Shown here: one piece after another, positions 9,363 to 16,836 of the stretch
Layout of the letters: the number at the start of each line of letters is the position of its first letter
Position numbering within the stretch: the first letter of the stretch is position 1
DNA from: Deltaproteobacteria bacterium SG8_13
GTDB lineage: Bacteria; Desulfobacterota; Desulfobacteria; Desulfobacterales; SG8-13
Direction of reading: 5' to 3'
NCBI GenBank assembly: GCA_001303025.1
Contig: LJNK01000009.1
Span: forward strand, 1 to 64,000
Length of the DNA stretch: 64,000 nt
The notes under the pieces: model-generated
What the model was told of the DNA's origin: nothing
The model's database searches: none
The model's input: only the letters and a program-made list of their open reading frames with translations
Program-made: the position numbers and the translations under genes

Positions 9363-11348
9363 ATGAGTGCACTCGTTCGCCATCAGGCATTTGACGGCAT
9401 CTATCCGGAGCGCGAAGAACCGCGCCTGGGAAAAGTGGAGCGCTTTACGGCGACCGTGGGCGGCATGCTGGCTCCCTGGCTTCGGCCCCGCTATCGCCGG
9501 TTTCAGCGAATGGTGGACTCCGTCAATGCCGTGGCAGACGAAACCGCTCAATTAAGCGATGCCCAGCTGCCCGAAACAGCCCGAAGTCTGGGACTGCGGC
9601 TCAGAAGGGAAGGCTACAGCCTGGATGCAGTGTCGCGCACCTTCGCGCTGGTGCGGGAAGCCTCCCAACGAACGGTCGGTCTGCGACACCTGGACGTGCA
9701 GATCATCGGCGGAACCGTGCTGCTGGGCGGCCGGGTGGCGGAGATGGAAACCGGCGAAGGCAAGACGCTGACCGCCACGTTACCGGCCTGTGTGCTGGCC
9801 CTGGCCGGGGTTCCCGTGCACATCATAACCGTCAACGACTATTTGGCAAGCCGAGATGCCGAGTGGATGGGGCCGATTTACCGGGCGGTGGGACTGTCGG
9901 TGGGAACCATCGTCCACGGCATGGACCCCAATGCACGCCGCCAGGCCTACCGTTGTAACATCACCTATTGCACCAACAAGGAAGTGGCATTCGATTATCT
10001 CAGAGACCGCATCGTGCTCTGGGATCGTCCAACTGCCCTCCGCATGCAGCTTGAAAAACTCTTCGGTGACAGCTCGCGTGTCAGCCAACTGGTGATGCGC
10101 GGGTTGCACTTTGCAATCGTTGATGAAGCCGACAGCGTTCTCGTCGATGAAGCCCGTACCCCTTTGATCATCTCTTCGGAAGCCGAAGGCATTTACCCCG
10201 CTGATATCTACCGCTTTGCATTGGAGATCGCCCGAACGCTGAGCAAGGGAAGAGATTTTACGATCACCAGTGAACGCGCACTGGAGATCACACGCCGTGG
10301 GAAAGTGCAGATCCGGCAGGTCGAATGGGATCAGCCAGATTTTGCGATGAACGAAGAACAGCGCGAAGAACTGATTCGCCAGGCCCTAGTGGCGCTGCAC
10401 CTCTACGATCGGGATCGGCACTATCTAGTTAAGGACGAAAAGGTTCAGATCATCGACGAGTATACCGGCCGGCTGATGGCCGACCGCTCCTGGGAGCGTG
10501 GCCTTCACCAACTCATCGAAGTCAAGGAGGGGTGTGAAATCACCCAGCGCAAGGACACCCGGGCCCGGATCAGCTATCAGCGATTTTTTCGGCGCTACTT
10601 AGGGCTGGCCGGTATGACCGGTACGGCCCGCGAGGTGGCCGGTGAGCTGTGGTCGATTTACCGCCTGAAAGTGGTCACCGTACCGACCCATAGACCCATG
10701 CAGCGAAGGTATCTTGCCGATCGGGTGTATACGACGGCAGATAAAAAATGGGACGCGGTGGTGGATGCCATTGATGGCCAGCATCAAAAAGAGCGCCCGG
10801 TGCTGGTGGGAACCCGTTCGGTGGAAGCCTCCGAGCATTTGAGTGAATTATTAACCCAGGCCGGCCTGGAACACAGCGTGCTCAATGCCCGCCAGGACCA
10901 GGAAGAAGCAGAGATCGTTTCCGAGGCCGGAGCCAAGGGGCGCATTACGGTGGCCACCAACATGGCCGGTCGGGGAACCGACATCAAGTTGGCCGAAGGT
11001 GTGGCGCAGCTCGGCGGACTCTTTGTGGTCGCCACCGAGCGGCATGACGCCCGGCGGATCGACCGTCAGCTCTTTGGCCGCTGCGGTCGGCAGGGCGATC
11101 CCGGATCTGCCATTGCCCTGGTTTGCCTTGAAGACGAGCTCGTCACCGTGTATATTGGGAAAGTCCTGCGCAGCTTGGCCTATGCTTTCGTGCAATTGCG
11201 AGGGCCTTTTTCGCGGGTTGTGGGACGCATTGTATTCGGTCGGGCACAGCGCTCGGCGGAAGCACTGCACAGCCGCATGCGACGGGATCTGCTCAAATTG
11301 GACGAACAGATCAGCGACTCGCTTGCGTTCAGCGGCCGTCTCGAATAA
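9363..11348 (+). CDS. SecA-like preprotein translocase ATPase, short accessory form
   Basis: The SecA motor is complete: Walker A 'METGEGKTLTA' near residue 120, DEAD-type 'VDEADSVLVDEARTP' near 255, a peptide cross-linking domain near 275-375, 'MTGTAREVAGE' near 420, 'VATNMAGRGTDIKL' near 530 and an arginine finger in 'IDRQLFGRCGRQGDPGS' near 570. At 661 residues it lacks the C-terminal zinc-binding tail and most of the helical wing/scaffold end of housekeeping SecA (usually 830-900 residues). This points to a specialised SecA2-like paralogue. ATG 9363 is preferred over the adjacent TTG at 9360. Its placement between HlyD-type adaptor genes suggests that it powers a dedicated export route; that role is inferred. 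Confidence 0.88.
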   Translation: MSALVRHQAFDGIYPEREEPRLGKVERFTATVGGMLAPWLRPRYRRFQRMVDSVNAVADETAQLSDAQLPETARSLGLRLRREGYSLDAVSRTFALVREASQRTVGLRHLDVQIIGGTVLLGGRVAEMETGEGKTLTATLPACVLALAGVPVHIITVNDYLASRDAEWMGPIYRAVGLSVGTIVHGMDPNARRQAYRCNITYCTNKEVAFDYLRDRIVLWDRPTALRMQLEKLFGDSSRVSQLVMRGLHFAIVDEADSVLVDEARTPLIISSEAEGIYPADIYRFALEIARTLSKGRDFTITSERALEITRRGKVQIRQVEWDQPDFAMNEEQREELIRQALVALHLYDRDRHYLVKDEKVQIIDEYTGRLMADRSWERGLHQLIEVKEGCEITQRKDTRARISYQRFFRRYLGLAGMTGTAREVAGELWSIYRLKVVTVPTHRPMQRRYLADRVYTTADKKWDAVVDAIDGQHQKERPVLVGTRSVEASEHLSELLTQAGLEHSVLNARQDQEEAEIVSEAGAKGRITVATNMAGRGTDIKLAEGVAQLGGLFVVATERHDARRIDRQLFGRCGRQGDPGSAIALVCLEDELVTVYIGKVLRSLAYAFVQLRGPFSRVVGRIVFGRAQRSAEALHSRMRRDLLKLDEQISDSLAFSGRLE

Positions 11349-11365
11349 CGCGGAGTGATTGAAAT

Positions 11366-12196
11366 ATGACGAGAAAGACGACATCCGGATGCGGTTTTAA
11401 TGTACTTTTTTTGGCGCTGGCAGTTACACTCATTGCAGAAATCGGCAGCGCCGAGCCGATCGTTCTCGATGGCCTGATCGAGCCCAGCTTGGAGGTGAAG
11501 GTTGGCAGCAGTGTTCCCGGTATCCTGCTAAGTGTGGATGCCGAGCGGGGAGATACGGTAAAAAAAGGGCAGGTGGTGGCCACTTTGCAGTCAGGCGTTG
11601 AAAAGGCCACCTTGGAGCTTTCCCGTTATCGGGCCAAGATGACCGCAACCGTCCAACTCAAGCGCGAACGCTTGGAGTTTGCCAGGCGCCAGAAAAAACG
11701 GTTCGGAGAGCTCTACGACAAGGAAGCCCTGCCGCTGAGCCAGCTCGACGAAGTGGAAACGAACATGGCAATGGCCGAACTTGAGCTGCAGGAAGCGCTG
11801 GAAGACAAACAGCTGGCTCAGCTGGAGGAGGCGCGGGCGCAGGCGGTGGTCGAACGCATGACCATCCGCAGCCCGGTCAACGGGGTGGTTGTGGATCGCT
11901 TTCTGGCAAAGGGCGAATACGTGGAAGATCAACCCATCGTAATCCTGGCCCAGATCAACCCTCTGCACGTGGAGGTAATTGCAACTGTCGAGCTGCTCGG
12001 GGCCCTAAAGACCGGGATGCAAGCCGAGATTCGACCGGAAGAACCTTACAACAGCCGATATGCGGCCCGGGTAACCATTGTCGATCGGGTCGTAGACGCT
12101 GCCAGCGGCACGTTCGGTGTGCGGCTGGAGCTGCCCAACCCGGATTACAAGCTGCCGGCAGGCCTGAAGTGCAAGGTGGTATTCCTCGAGAACTGA
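11366..12196 (+). CDS. HlyD/RND-family periplasmic adaptor subunit
   Basis: This 276-residue protein starts with a signal sequence or anchor ('VLFLALAVTLIAEIGSA'). It continues with a lipoyl half near residues 35-75 ('VPGILLSVDAERGDTVKKGQ'), a coiled-coil hairpin at 80-165 with 'LYDKEALPLSQLDEVE', the second lipoyl half ('IRSPVNGVVVDRFLAKGEYV') and a beta-barrel to the end. It lacks the membrane-proximal domain of large RND adaptors. The ATG follows a GGAG site by 10 bases and the gene lies 17 bases after the SecA-like gene, so the two are probably co-transcribed. No TolC, ABC or RND pump gene is nearby. It may complete the trans-periplasmic part of the proposed exporter. Confidence 0.85.
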   Translation: MTRKTTSGCGFNVLFLALAVTLIAEIGSAEPIVLDGLIEPSLEVKVGSSVPGILLSVDAERGDTVKKGQVVATLQSGVEKATLELSRYRAKMTATVQLKRERLEFARRQKKRFGELYDKEALPLSQLDEVETNMAMAELELQEALEDKQLAQLEEARAQAVVERMTIRSPVNGVVVDRFLAKGEYVEDQPIVILAQINPLHVEVIATVELLGALKTGMQAEIRPEEPYNSRYAARVTIVDRVVDAASGTFGVRLELPNPDYKLPAGLKCKVVFLEN

Positions 12197-12211
12197 TCCA
12201 GCTCGGTTTTT

Positions 12212-13252
12212 CTAAAATTCCCTGCCTTTACTTTTTTTATCTTCGGTCAACGGGGCGGACGGTTCCCGTCGCTTGTCCAATTCCTTTTGAACCAAGACGC
12301 TTTTCGTCCAGGCGGTTGGGGTTTGTTGCAGTCGCAGCAGCAAATCGGTCTGCATGTGCGGGACCAGTTTCTCCTGCCAGGAGCTAACCAGGCCGGGGTC
12401 CTCCAGCCAGTCCAGTATGGTTCGGGCCCTCTCCACCGACACGGGATGCCAGCGGTCGATAAGCTGGTTTTTGAACGCGTTGACCGCAGACGAGTTTTCA
12501 ATACAATAAGAGCCCAGTTGCCGCAAATTGGCCTCCTGTTGGAGCATGGTCATCAGCACCACTGCAAACTCGTCGGCTGTCCGACGCAACGAGTGTCCGC
12601 CTAAATCCCATTGCTCGATCAGTTGCAGTCCCAGTTCATGGAAGATGGAAAAGCTTAGAAAATTGACGGCCATTTGTCGGTTTGGTACCTTCGCGTAGAT
12701 CAACTGGACATATTCCGCACAAAGGTAGAATCCATCCGTTCCGTAAAACGCAAGTTTTCGGCCACAGTTTTTCACACCGGTGGAAAAGCTGTCGAACACA
12801 AACAGTTTGTGCATCTGTCGTTCGAATTCCCTCAAAATACGATCGGCGCCCTCCGCTTGACCAGGGGAGGAGCGAGAGGCCTGCACCTTGATTTTGACTT
12901 CAGCGGCCGAAATTTCACTCCGGTTCACCAGCACGACGAAGTAGTCCCCATTTGCCGGTATGGTCACTGAAAACTTCAACCGCTTGTCCACTTTGCCGAC
13001 CATCAGCGGTTTCTGCGGGCTGGGCAGGTTGATGTAATCGTTGGTGTCCACGAAAGCGATGGTGATTTCGTGGCTGCTCTCAACCTCTACGCCGATATAG
13101 GCGTCTTTGGGCAGGCGTTTTACTCGTATCGCCTTGAACTCTTTGGGTGGCACGCTGACAGTGAAATAGGCGACTTTCGGGGATGCCTCAACGCTAGGCA
13201 TAAAAGGAGAAAAAAAGAATAGCAGAACAATAGAAGAAATAACCCGCTTCAT
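12212..13252 (-). CDS. DUF4344-like secreted putative metallopeptidase with degenerate zinc motif
   Basis: The start chosen (13252) gives 346 residues with a signal peptide ('MKRVISSIVLLFFFSPF'). A beta-rich N-terminal region runs to about residue 130. A DUF4344-like region follows, with 'CGRKLAFYGTDGFYLCAEY' near residue 165 and 'FHELGLQLIEQWDLGG' near 210, then 'TADEFAVVLM'. In the family the motif reads HELGH; here the second His is Leu (HELGL), so classic zinc chemistry is probably lost. It is convergent with the HlyD gene (15 bases between stops) and ends a run of envelope genes. It could be a structural or substrate-binding partner of the exporter, which is speculative. Confidence 0.6.
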   Translation of the reverse strand: MKRVISSIVLLFFFSPFMPSVEASPKVAYFTVSVPPKEFKAIRVKRLPKDAYIGVEVESSHEITIAFVDTNDYINLPSPQKPLMVGKVDKRLKFSVTIPANGDYFVVLVNRSEISAAEVKIKVQASRSSPGQAEGADRILREFERQMHKLFVFDSFSTGVKNCGRKLAFYGTDGFYLCAEYVQLIYAKVPNRQMAVNFLSFSIFHELGLQLIEQWDLGGHSLRRTADEFAVVLMTMLQQEANLRQLGSYCIENSSAVNAFKNQLIDRWHPVSVERARTILDWLEDPGLVSSWQEKLVPHMQTDLLLRLQQTPTAWTKSVLVQKELDKRREPSAPLTEDKKSKGREF

Positions 13253-13362
13253 GAAAGATGGGTAGCAAGTCACCGGCGGAAAGTCAAGGAACGGCAGCGG
13301 GGTGGTCAAGCGAAATTCGATCCGGACAGACGGATCGGTCTATTTGTCCACGGGGTTGAAAA

Positions 13363-13410
13363 CCTTCAAAACCTACCAACGTCCCTGCTTTTGGGTCCCC
13401 GGTTTTGGTT
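13363..13410 (+). repeat. REP-like hairpin, copy 3
   Basis: CCTTC plus the 18-base core AAAACCTACCAACGTCCC (13368-13385) is followed by TG and a right arm ending GGTTTTGGTT (13401-13410). AAAACC can pair with GGTTTT and CCAA with TTGG, with a larger bulge than in copy 2. The right end overlaps the stop codon of the livF-like gene, 8.7 kb from the transposase. Confidence 0.75.
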
Positions 13411-14104
13411 AGATGCCGCAGAGGCGGCGGACCTCTTCGTTTCCGGTGAGCTGCTGCACGGTTCCTTGGTAGCGGATGCGGCCGTCGTCGATGATGTAGC
13501 CGTAATCGCTTAGATCGAGCGTAAAGCGCACGTTCTGCTCGGCCAGCAGCACCGTGAGACCGGACTGCTTCAGCGTGTGGATGGCGTCGCGCAGCGTTTT
13601 GACCATCAACGGGGCCAGTCCCTCGGTGGGCTCGTCGAGCAGCAAAAACTCTGGATTGGTCATCAGCGCCCGGGCGATGGCCAGCATTTTCTGCTCGCCG
13701 CCGCTCAGCAGTCCGCCCCTGCGGTGGGTGATCTCACCCAGCGCCGGAAACAGGTCGTACACCCGCTGCTGGTCCCAGCTGCTGCCGGTGGCGGTTTTGC
13801 GGGCGGCGATTTCCAGGTTTTCGGCCACGGTCAGATCGGCGAAGATGCGCCGGTCGTCGGGAACGTAGCCGACGCCCTTGCGGGCCATCTGGTAGGGCTG
13901 CCTGCCAGTGACGTTTTCGCCTTTGAAGCGGATTGTGCCTTTTTTCGGAGGGGTGAGGCCCATCACGCTTTTGAGGGTGGTGGTTTTGCCGGCGCCGTTT
14001 CGGCCCAGCAGGCAGACCACCTGGCCTTCGGCGACCTTCAGGGACAAATCGAAGAGAATGTGGCTCAGGCCGTAAAAGGTGTGGATGTTTTCGATCTCAA
14101 GCAT
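13409..14104 (-). CDS. livF: Branched-chain amino acid-type ABC transporter ATP-binding protein LivF
   Basis: This is a 231-residue cytoplasmic ATPase with Walker A 'GRNGAGKTTTLKSVMG', signature 'LLSGGEQKMLAIARAL', Walker B 'EFLLLDEPTEGLAP' and a switch His in 'VLLAEQNV'. These are LivF-type features. The frame stays open upstream to 14248, but ATG 14104 overlaps the livG stop by one base (TGATG) and matches the family length. It is the last gene of a five-gene importer operon, and its stop codon lies within a REP-like repeat. The partner genes suggest uptake of an amino acid or small organic acid; the ligand cannot be read from the sequence. Confidence 0.93.
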   Translation of the reverse strand: MLEIENIHTFYGLSHILFDLSLKVAEGQVVCLLGRNGAGKTTTLKSVMGLTPPKKGTIRFKGENVTGRQPYQMARKGVGYVPDDRRIFADLTVAENLEIAARKTATGSSWDQQRVYDLFPALGEITHRRGGLLSGGEQKMLAIARALMTNPEFLLLDEPTEGLAPLMVKTLRDAIHTLKQSGLTVLLAEQNVRFTLDLSDYGYIIDDGRIRYQGTVQQLTGNEEVRRLCGI

Positions 14105-14841
14105 CACGCCGCTCCGCCGAGGTAGGCCTGTTGGACTTCCGCATTGCTGCGGACGGCCTCCGGTGGTCCCTGGATGATGGTTTCGCCGTGGCGCATCACC
14201 ATGATGCTGCTGGCCACGTCGAACACCACGTCCATGTCGTGTTCGCAAAACAGGATGGTCAACCCGCGCTCTTCGGCCAGCCGCCGGATCAGCGCCATGG
14301 TCCCGGCGGTTTCTTCCGGAGACATGCCGGCGGTCGGTTCATCTAAAATGATCAGTTCGGGCTGGTTGCCCAACGCGATGGCGATCTCCAGGATTCGCTG
14401 GTCGCCGTGCGACAAAGAGCCGGCCACATCCCGGGCTTTGGCGCTCAGACCCACGTCATCGAGAATCTCGCGGGTCTGCTTCACGGCGATCGTTTGAGCC
14501 GGGCGAAACAGGACGGTGCTTTTGCGCTGCTGGGAGAGCACCGAAACCTGGACATTGCGAAATACCGAAAGCCGCGGGAAGATGTTGGCGATCTGAAAAG
14601 AGCGCGCAATTCCGCGTCGGCAGATGCGGTGGGGCGGCAGTGCGCCGATCTCTTCCTGTTTGAAGACGATGCGACCCTTGTCCGGTTTGAGCTGTCCGCA
14701 GATGAGGTTGAAAAGCGTGGTCTTGCCCGCCCCGTTGGGCCCGATCACCGCTACCAGCTCCCCCTTGTCGACCCGCAGGCCGGCCCCGCGAACGGCCATA
14801 AAATCCCCGAAAGCTTTGTATACGTTGTCCACCAGCAGCAT
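14104..14841 (-). CDS. livG: Branched-chain amino acid-type ABC transporter ATP-binding protein LivG
   Basis: This 245-residue ATPase carries Walker A 'GPNGAGKTTLFNLICG', the LivG-typical 'RICRRGIARSFQIANIFPRLSV' region, a signature region 'SLSHGDQRILEIAIAL', Walker B 'ELIILDEPTAGMSPEE' and switch 'ILFCEHDMDVVF'. It pairs with LivF to energise the LivHM permease. It starts 9 bases after the livM stop and overlaps livF by one base, so translation of the two ATPases is probably coupled. Confidence 0.93.
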   Translation of the reverse strand: MLLVDNVYKAFGDFMAVRGAGLRVDKGELVAVIGPNGAGKTTLFNLICGQLKPDKGRIVFKQEEIGALPPHRICRRGIARSFQIANIFPRLSVFRNVQVSVLSQQRKSTVLFRPAQTIAVKQTREILDDVGLSAKARDVAGSLSHGDQRILEIAIALGNQPELIILDEPTAGMSPEETAGTMALIRRLAEERGLTILFCEHDMDVVFDVASSIMVMRHGETIIQGPPEAVRSNAEVQQAYLGGAA

Positions 14842-14850
14842 AAGCGTGTT

Positions 14851-15804
14851 CTACCTCCGTGTGGCCGTTTCCCTGCGGTCCTTGATTTTGGCTTCAACAA
14901 ACCCCATTACCCCTTCGGGTAAAAAGAATATCAAAAGGATGAGGATGATGCCCAGGATCAGCGTCCAGTACTCGGTGTACACGCCGACAAAGGTGCGCAG
15001 CGCAACGATGATCGCAGCGCCGAGAATCGGGCCGGCAAATGTGAACCATCCGCCCAGCAGGCACATGATGAACACTTCCAGGGAGAGGACCCAGAAAAGC
15101 AGATCCGGAAATACAGAGCCTTCCACGACCACGAAAAGAGATCCGGCCAGTCCGGCGAAAAAGGTGGCGATCGAAATGGCGACCAGCTGGTGGAAGCGAA
15201 CGTTGATTCCCACTGCTTCACAGCGTTCGGGGTTGTCGCGAACCGCCCGCAGGGTGCTGCCGAACGGCGAATGCAAAATCAGGTACATTACTGACAGACA
15301 AATGGTCAGCAGAAAGAGAATGAAGTAATAGGAGTTGCTGATCGAAGCGATCCACCCGGGAATGGGGATGCCGTGGATGCCGTCGTCTCCGCCGGTGAGC
15401 GCATACCAGCGAAAGGCGATGGCCCAGATCAGCGAACCGAGCGATATCTGCAGCATCCCGAAGTAGAGTTTGGTCAGCCGCACGCAGAACAGCCCGATGA
15501 GCAGACCGGCTATCGCACTGCAGACCGGTGCGGCCGCAAAGCCGATCCAGGCCGGCAAAGAGGTCTTGGTGAGCACCAGGGCCAGCGTGTAGGCGCCGAT
15601 GCCGTAAAAGACGCCGTGGTGAAACTGATACATCCCGCCGTGGCCCACCACCAGGTTCAGGCTCATGGCCAGCAGTGCGGTGACGAAGATCAGCGAAAGG
15701 ATGTAGACGTAGAACTTGGGCAGCACCAGGGGCAGGCATGCGAGAAAAACCAGGATGCCGGCGGTGACCAGAAAGGGGTTTTTGTTGGTGATTGCCTGCC
15801 GCAC
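14851..15804 (-). CDS. livM: Branched-chain amino acid-type ABC transporter permease LivM
   Basis: This 317-residue integral membrane protein has about eight to ten hydrophobic helices. It carries the LivM-type 'LNLVVGHGGMYQFHHGVFYGIGAY' region early and the cytoplasmic coupling loop 'RAVRDNPERCEAVGINV' near residue 190. It starts with GTG at 15804, supported by an AAGGAG site. It lies 16 bases downstream of livH in the same operon and forms the heterodimeric channel with LivH. Confidence 0.92.
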   Translation of the reverse strand: MRQAITNKNPFLVTAGILVFLACLPLVLPKFYVYILSLIFVTALLAMSLNLVVGHGGMYQFHHGVFYGIGAYTLALVLTKTSLPAWIGFAAAPVCSAIAGLLIGLFCVRLTKLYFGMLQISLGSLIWAIAFRWYALTGGDDGIHGIPIPGWIASISNSYYFILFLLTICLSVMYLILHSPFGSTLRAVRDNPERCEAVGINVRFHQLVAISIATFFAGLAGSLFVVVEGSVFPDLLFWVLSLEVFIMCLLGGWFTFAGPILGAAIIVALRTFVGVYTEYWTLILGIILILLIFFLPEGVMGFVEAKIKDRRETATRR

Positions 15805-15820
15805 GAAATGCTCCTTACGG

Positions 15821-16717
15821 TTACCAGACTGACTTGAGAAGGCCTTTGGGCCGCAGGGTCAGCACGATCACCACCGCTGCATACGGAAACACGATGGCAA
15901 ACTGGGGCCAGAAAAGCACACCGAAGGACTGGGTGATGCCGAAGATCAGCGAGCCGACCATGGCACCCCACATGTTGCCCAGACCGCCGATGGTGACGAT
16001 CAGAAAGGCTTCGATGATAATGTCGTGGTCCATCCCTAAGGTGACGCTGACGGTGGGGGCCACCAGCGCCCCGCCCAGACCGGCCAGAAAACAGCCCAGC
16101 ACGAAGGCGAACGCAAACACCCAGCTGACGTTGATGCCCACCGCACCCACCATTTCACGGTCCACGGCCGCCGCCCGGGCGATTTTGCCGATCCGGGTGC
16201 GGGTGGAAAACAGCCAGAGGCCGACGGCCACCACCGGACCGACGATCAACAGGAACAGATTGTATTTGGGAAACGGAGAGCCGAACACCGGCAGCGATCC
16301 CCGCAGAAATTCCGGAGCCATAATGGAGCGGTAGTCGGCTCCCCAGACCATCTTGACCAAATCCCCCAAAATCAGCATCAGGGCAAAGGTGAACAGCAGC
16401 AGCATCAGGTGCTCGCGCTCGTAAAGATGGCAAAACAGGGCCCGCTCGGCCACCAGACTCACACCGGCGACAATCAGCGGCGCGAACACCAGCGCGGCCC
16501 AAAAACCCGGTGCGCCGCCGCCCAATGCGTTGACGATGCTAAAGGCCGCAAAGGCCCCGATCATGTACAGCGAGCCATGGGCCACGTTGGGCACCCGCAG
16601 CACGCCCAGCACGAAGCTCAGCCCCGATGTGACGATAAACAAAATCATCGCCCGGCTGAGACCGACCAGCAGATGGCTGCCCAGGGCGGCAATACTGATG
16701 GATTCAGACCACTCCAT
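15821..16717 (-). CDS. livH: Branched-chain amino acid-type ABC transporter permease LivH
   Basis: This 298-residue inner-membrane permease has the LivH 'VTSGLSFVLGVLRVPNVAHGSLYMIGAF' region near the N-terminus and the coupling loop 'ARAAAVDREMVGAVGINVSWVF' near residue 190, with multiple hydrophobic helices. It is the first permease gene after the binding-protein gene, separated by a 119-base gap holding a strong hairpin. It has only a weak Shine-Dalgarno site. Confidence 0.92.
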   Translation of the reverse strand: MEWSESISIAALGSHLLVGLSRAMILFIVTSGLSFVLGVLRVPNVAHGSLYMIGAFAAFSIVNALGGGAPGFWAALVFAPLIVAGVSLVAERALFCHLYEREHLMLLLFTFALMLILGDLVKMVWGADYRSIMAPEFLRGSLPVFGSPFPKYNLFLLIVGPVVAVGLWLFSTRTRIGKIARAAAVDREMVGAVGINVSWVFAFAFVLGCFLAGLGGALVAPTVSVTLGMDHDIIIEAFLIVTIGGLGNMWGAMVGSLIFGITQSFGVLFWPQFAIVFPYAAVVIVLTLRPKGLLKSVW

Positions 16718-16754
16718 TGCCTATGGCTGTCCTTAAAGTAAGGTAAAGCAGTAA

Positions 16755-16789
16755 GGCCGCAGCGCGCGCAAAAGCGCGGTCCTGCGGCC
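16755..16789 (-). terminator. Intercistronic hairpin between binding-protein and permease genes
   Basis: GGCCGCAG (16755-16762) pairs with CTGCGGCC (16782-16789), and an inner CGCGC pairs with GCGCG. There is no clear T run afterwards, so it is more likely a partial terminator or an mRNA-stabilising stem that keeps the binding protein in excess over the permease, as in other binding-protein operons. Confidence 0.5.
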
Positions 16790-16836
16790 GCAATGCCATC
16801 TGGAAGATGGCGGGGCTGCGATTTTCTCCCCCCGTG

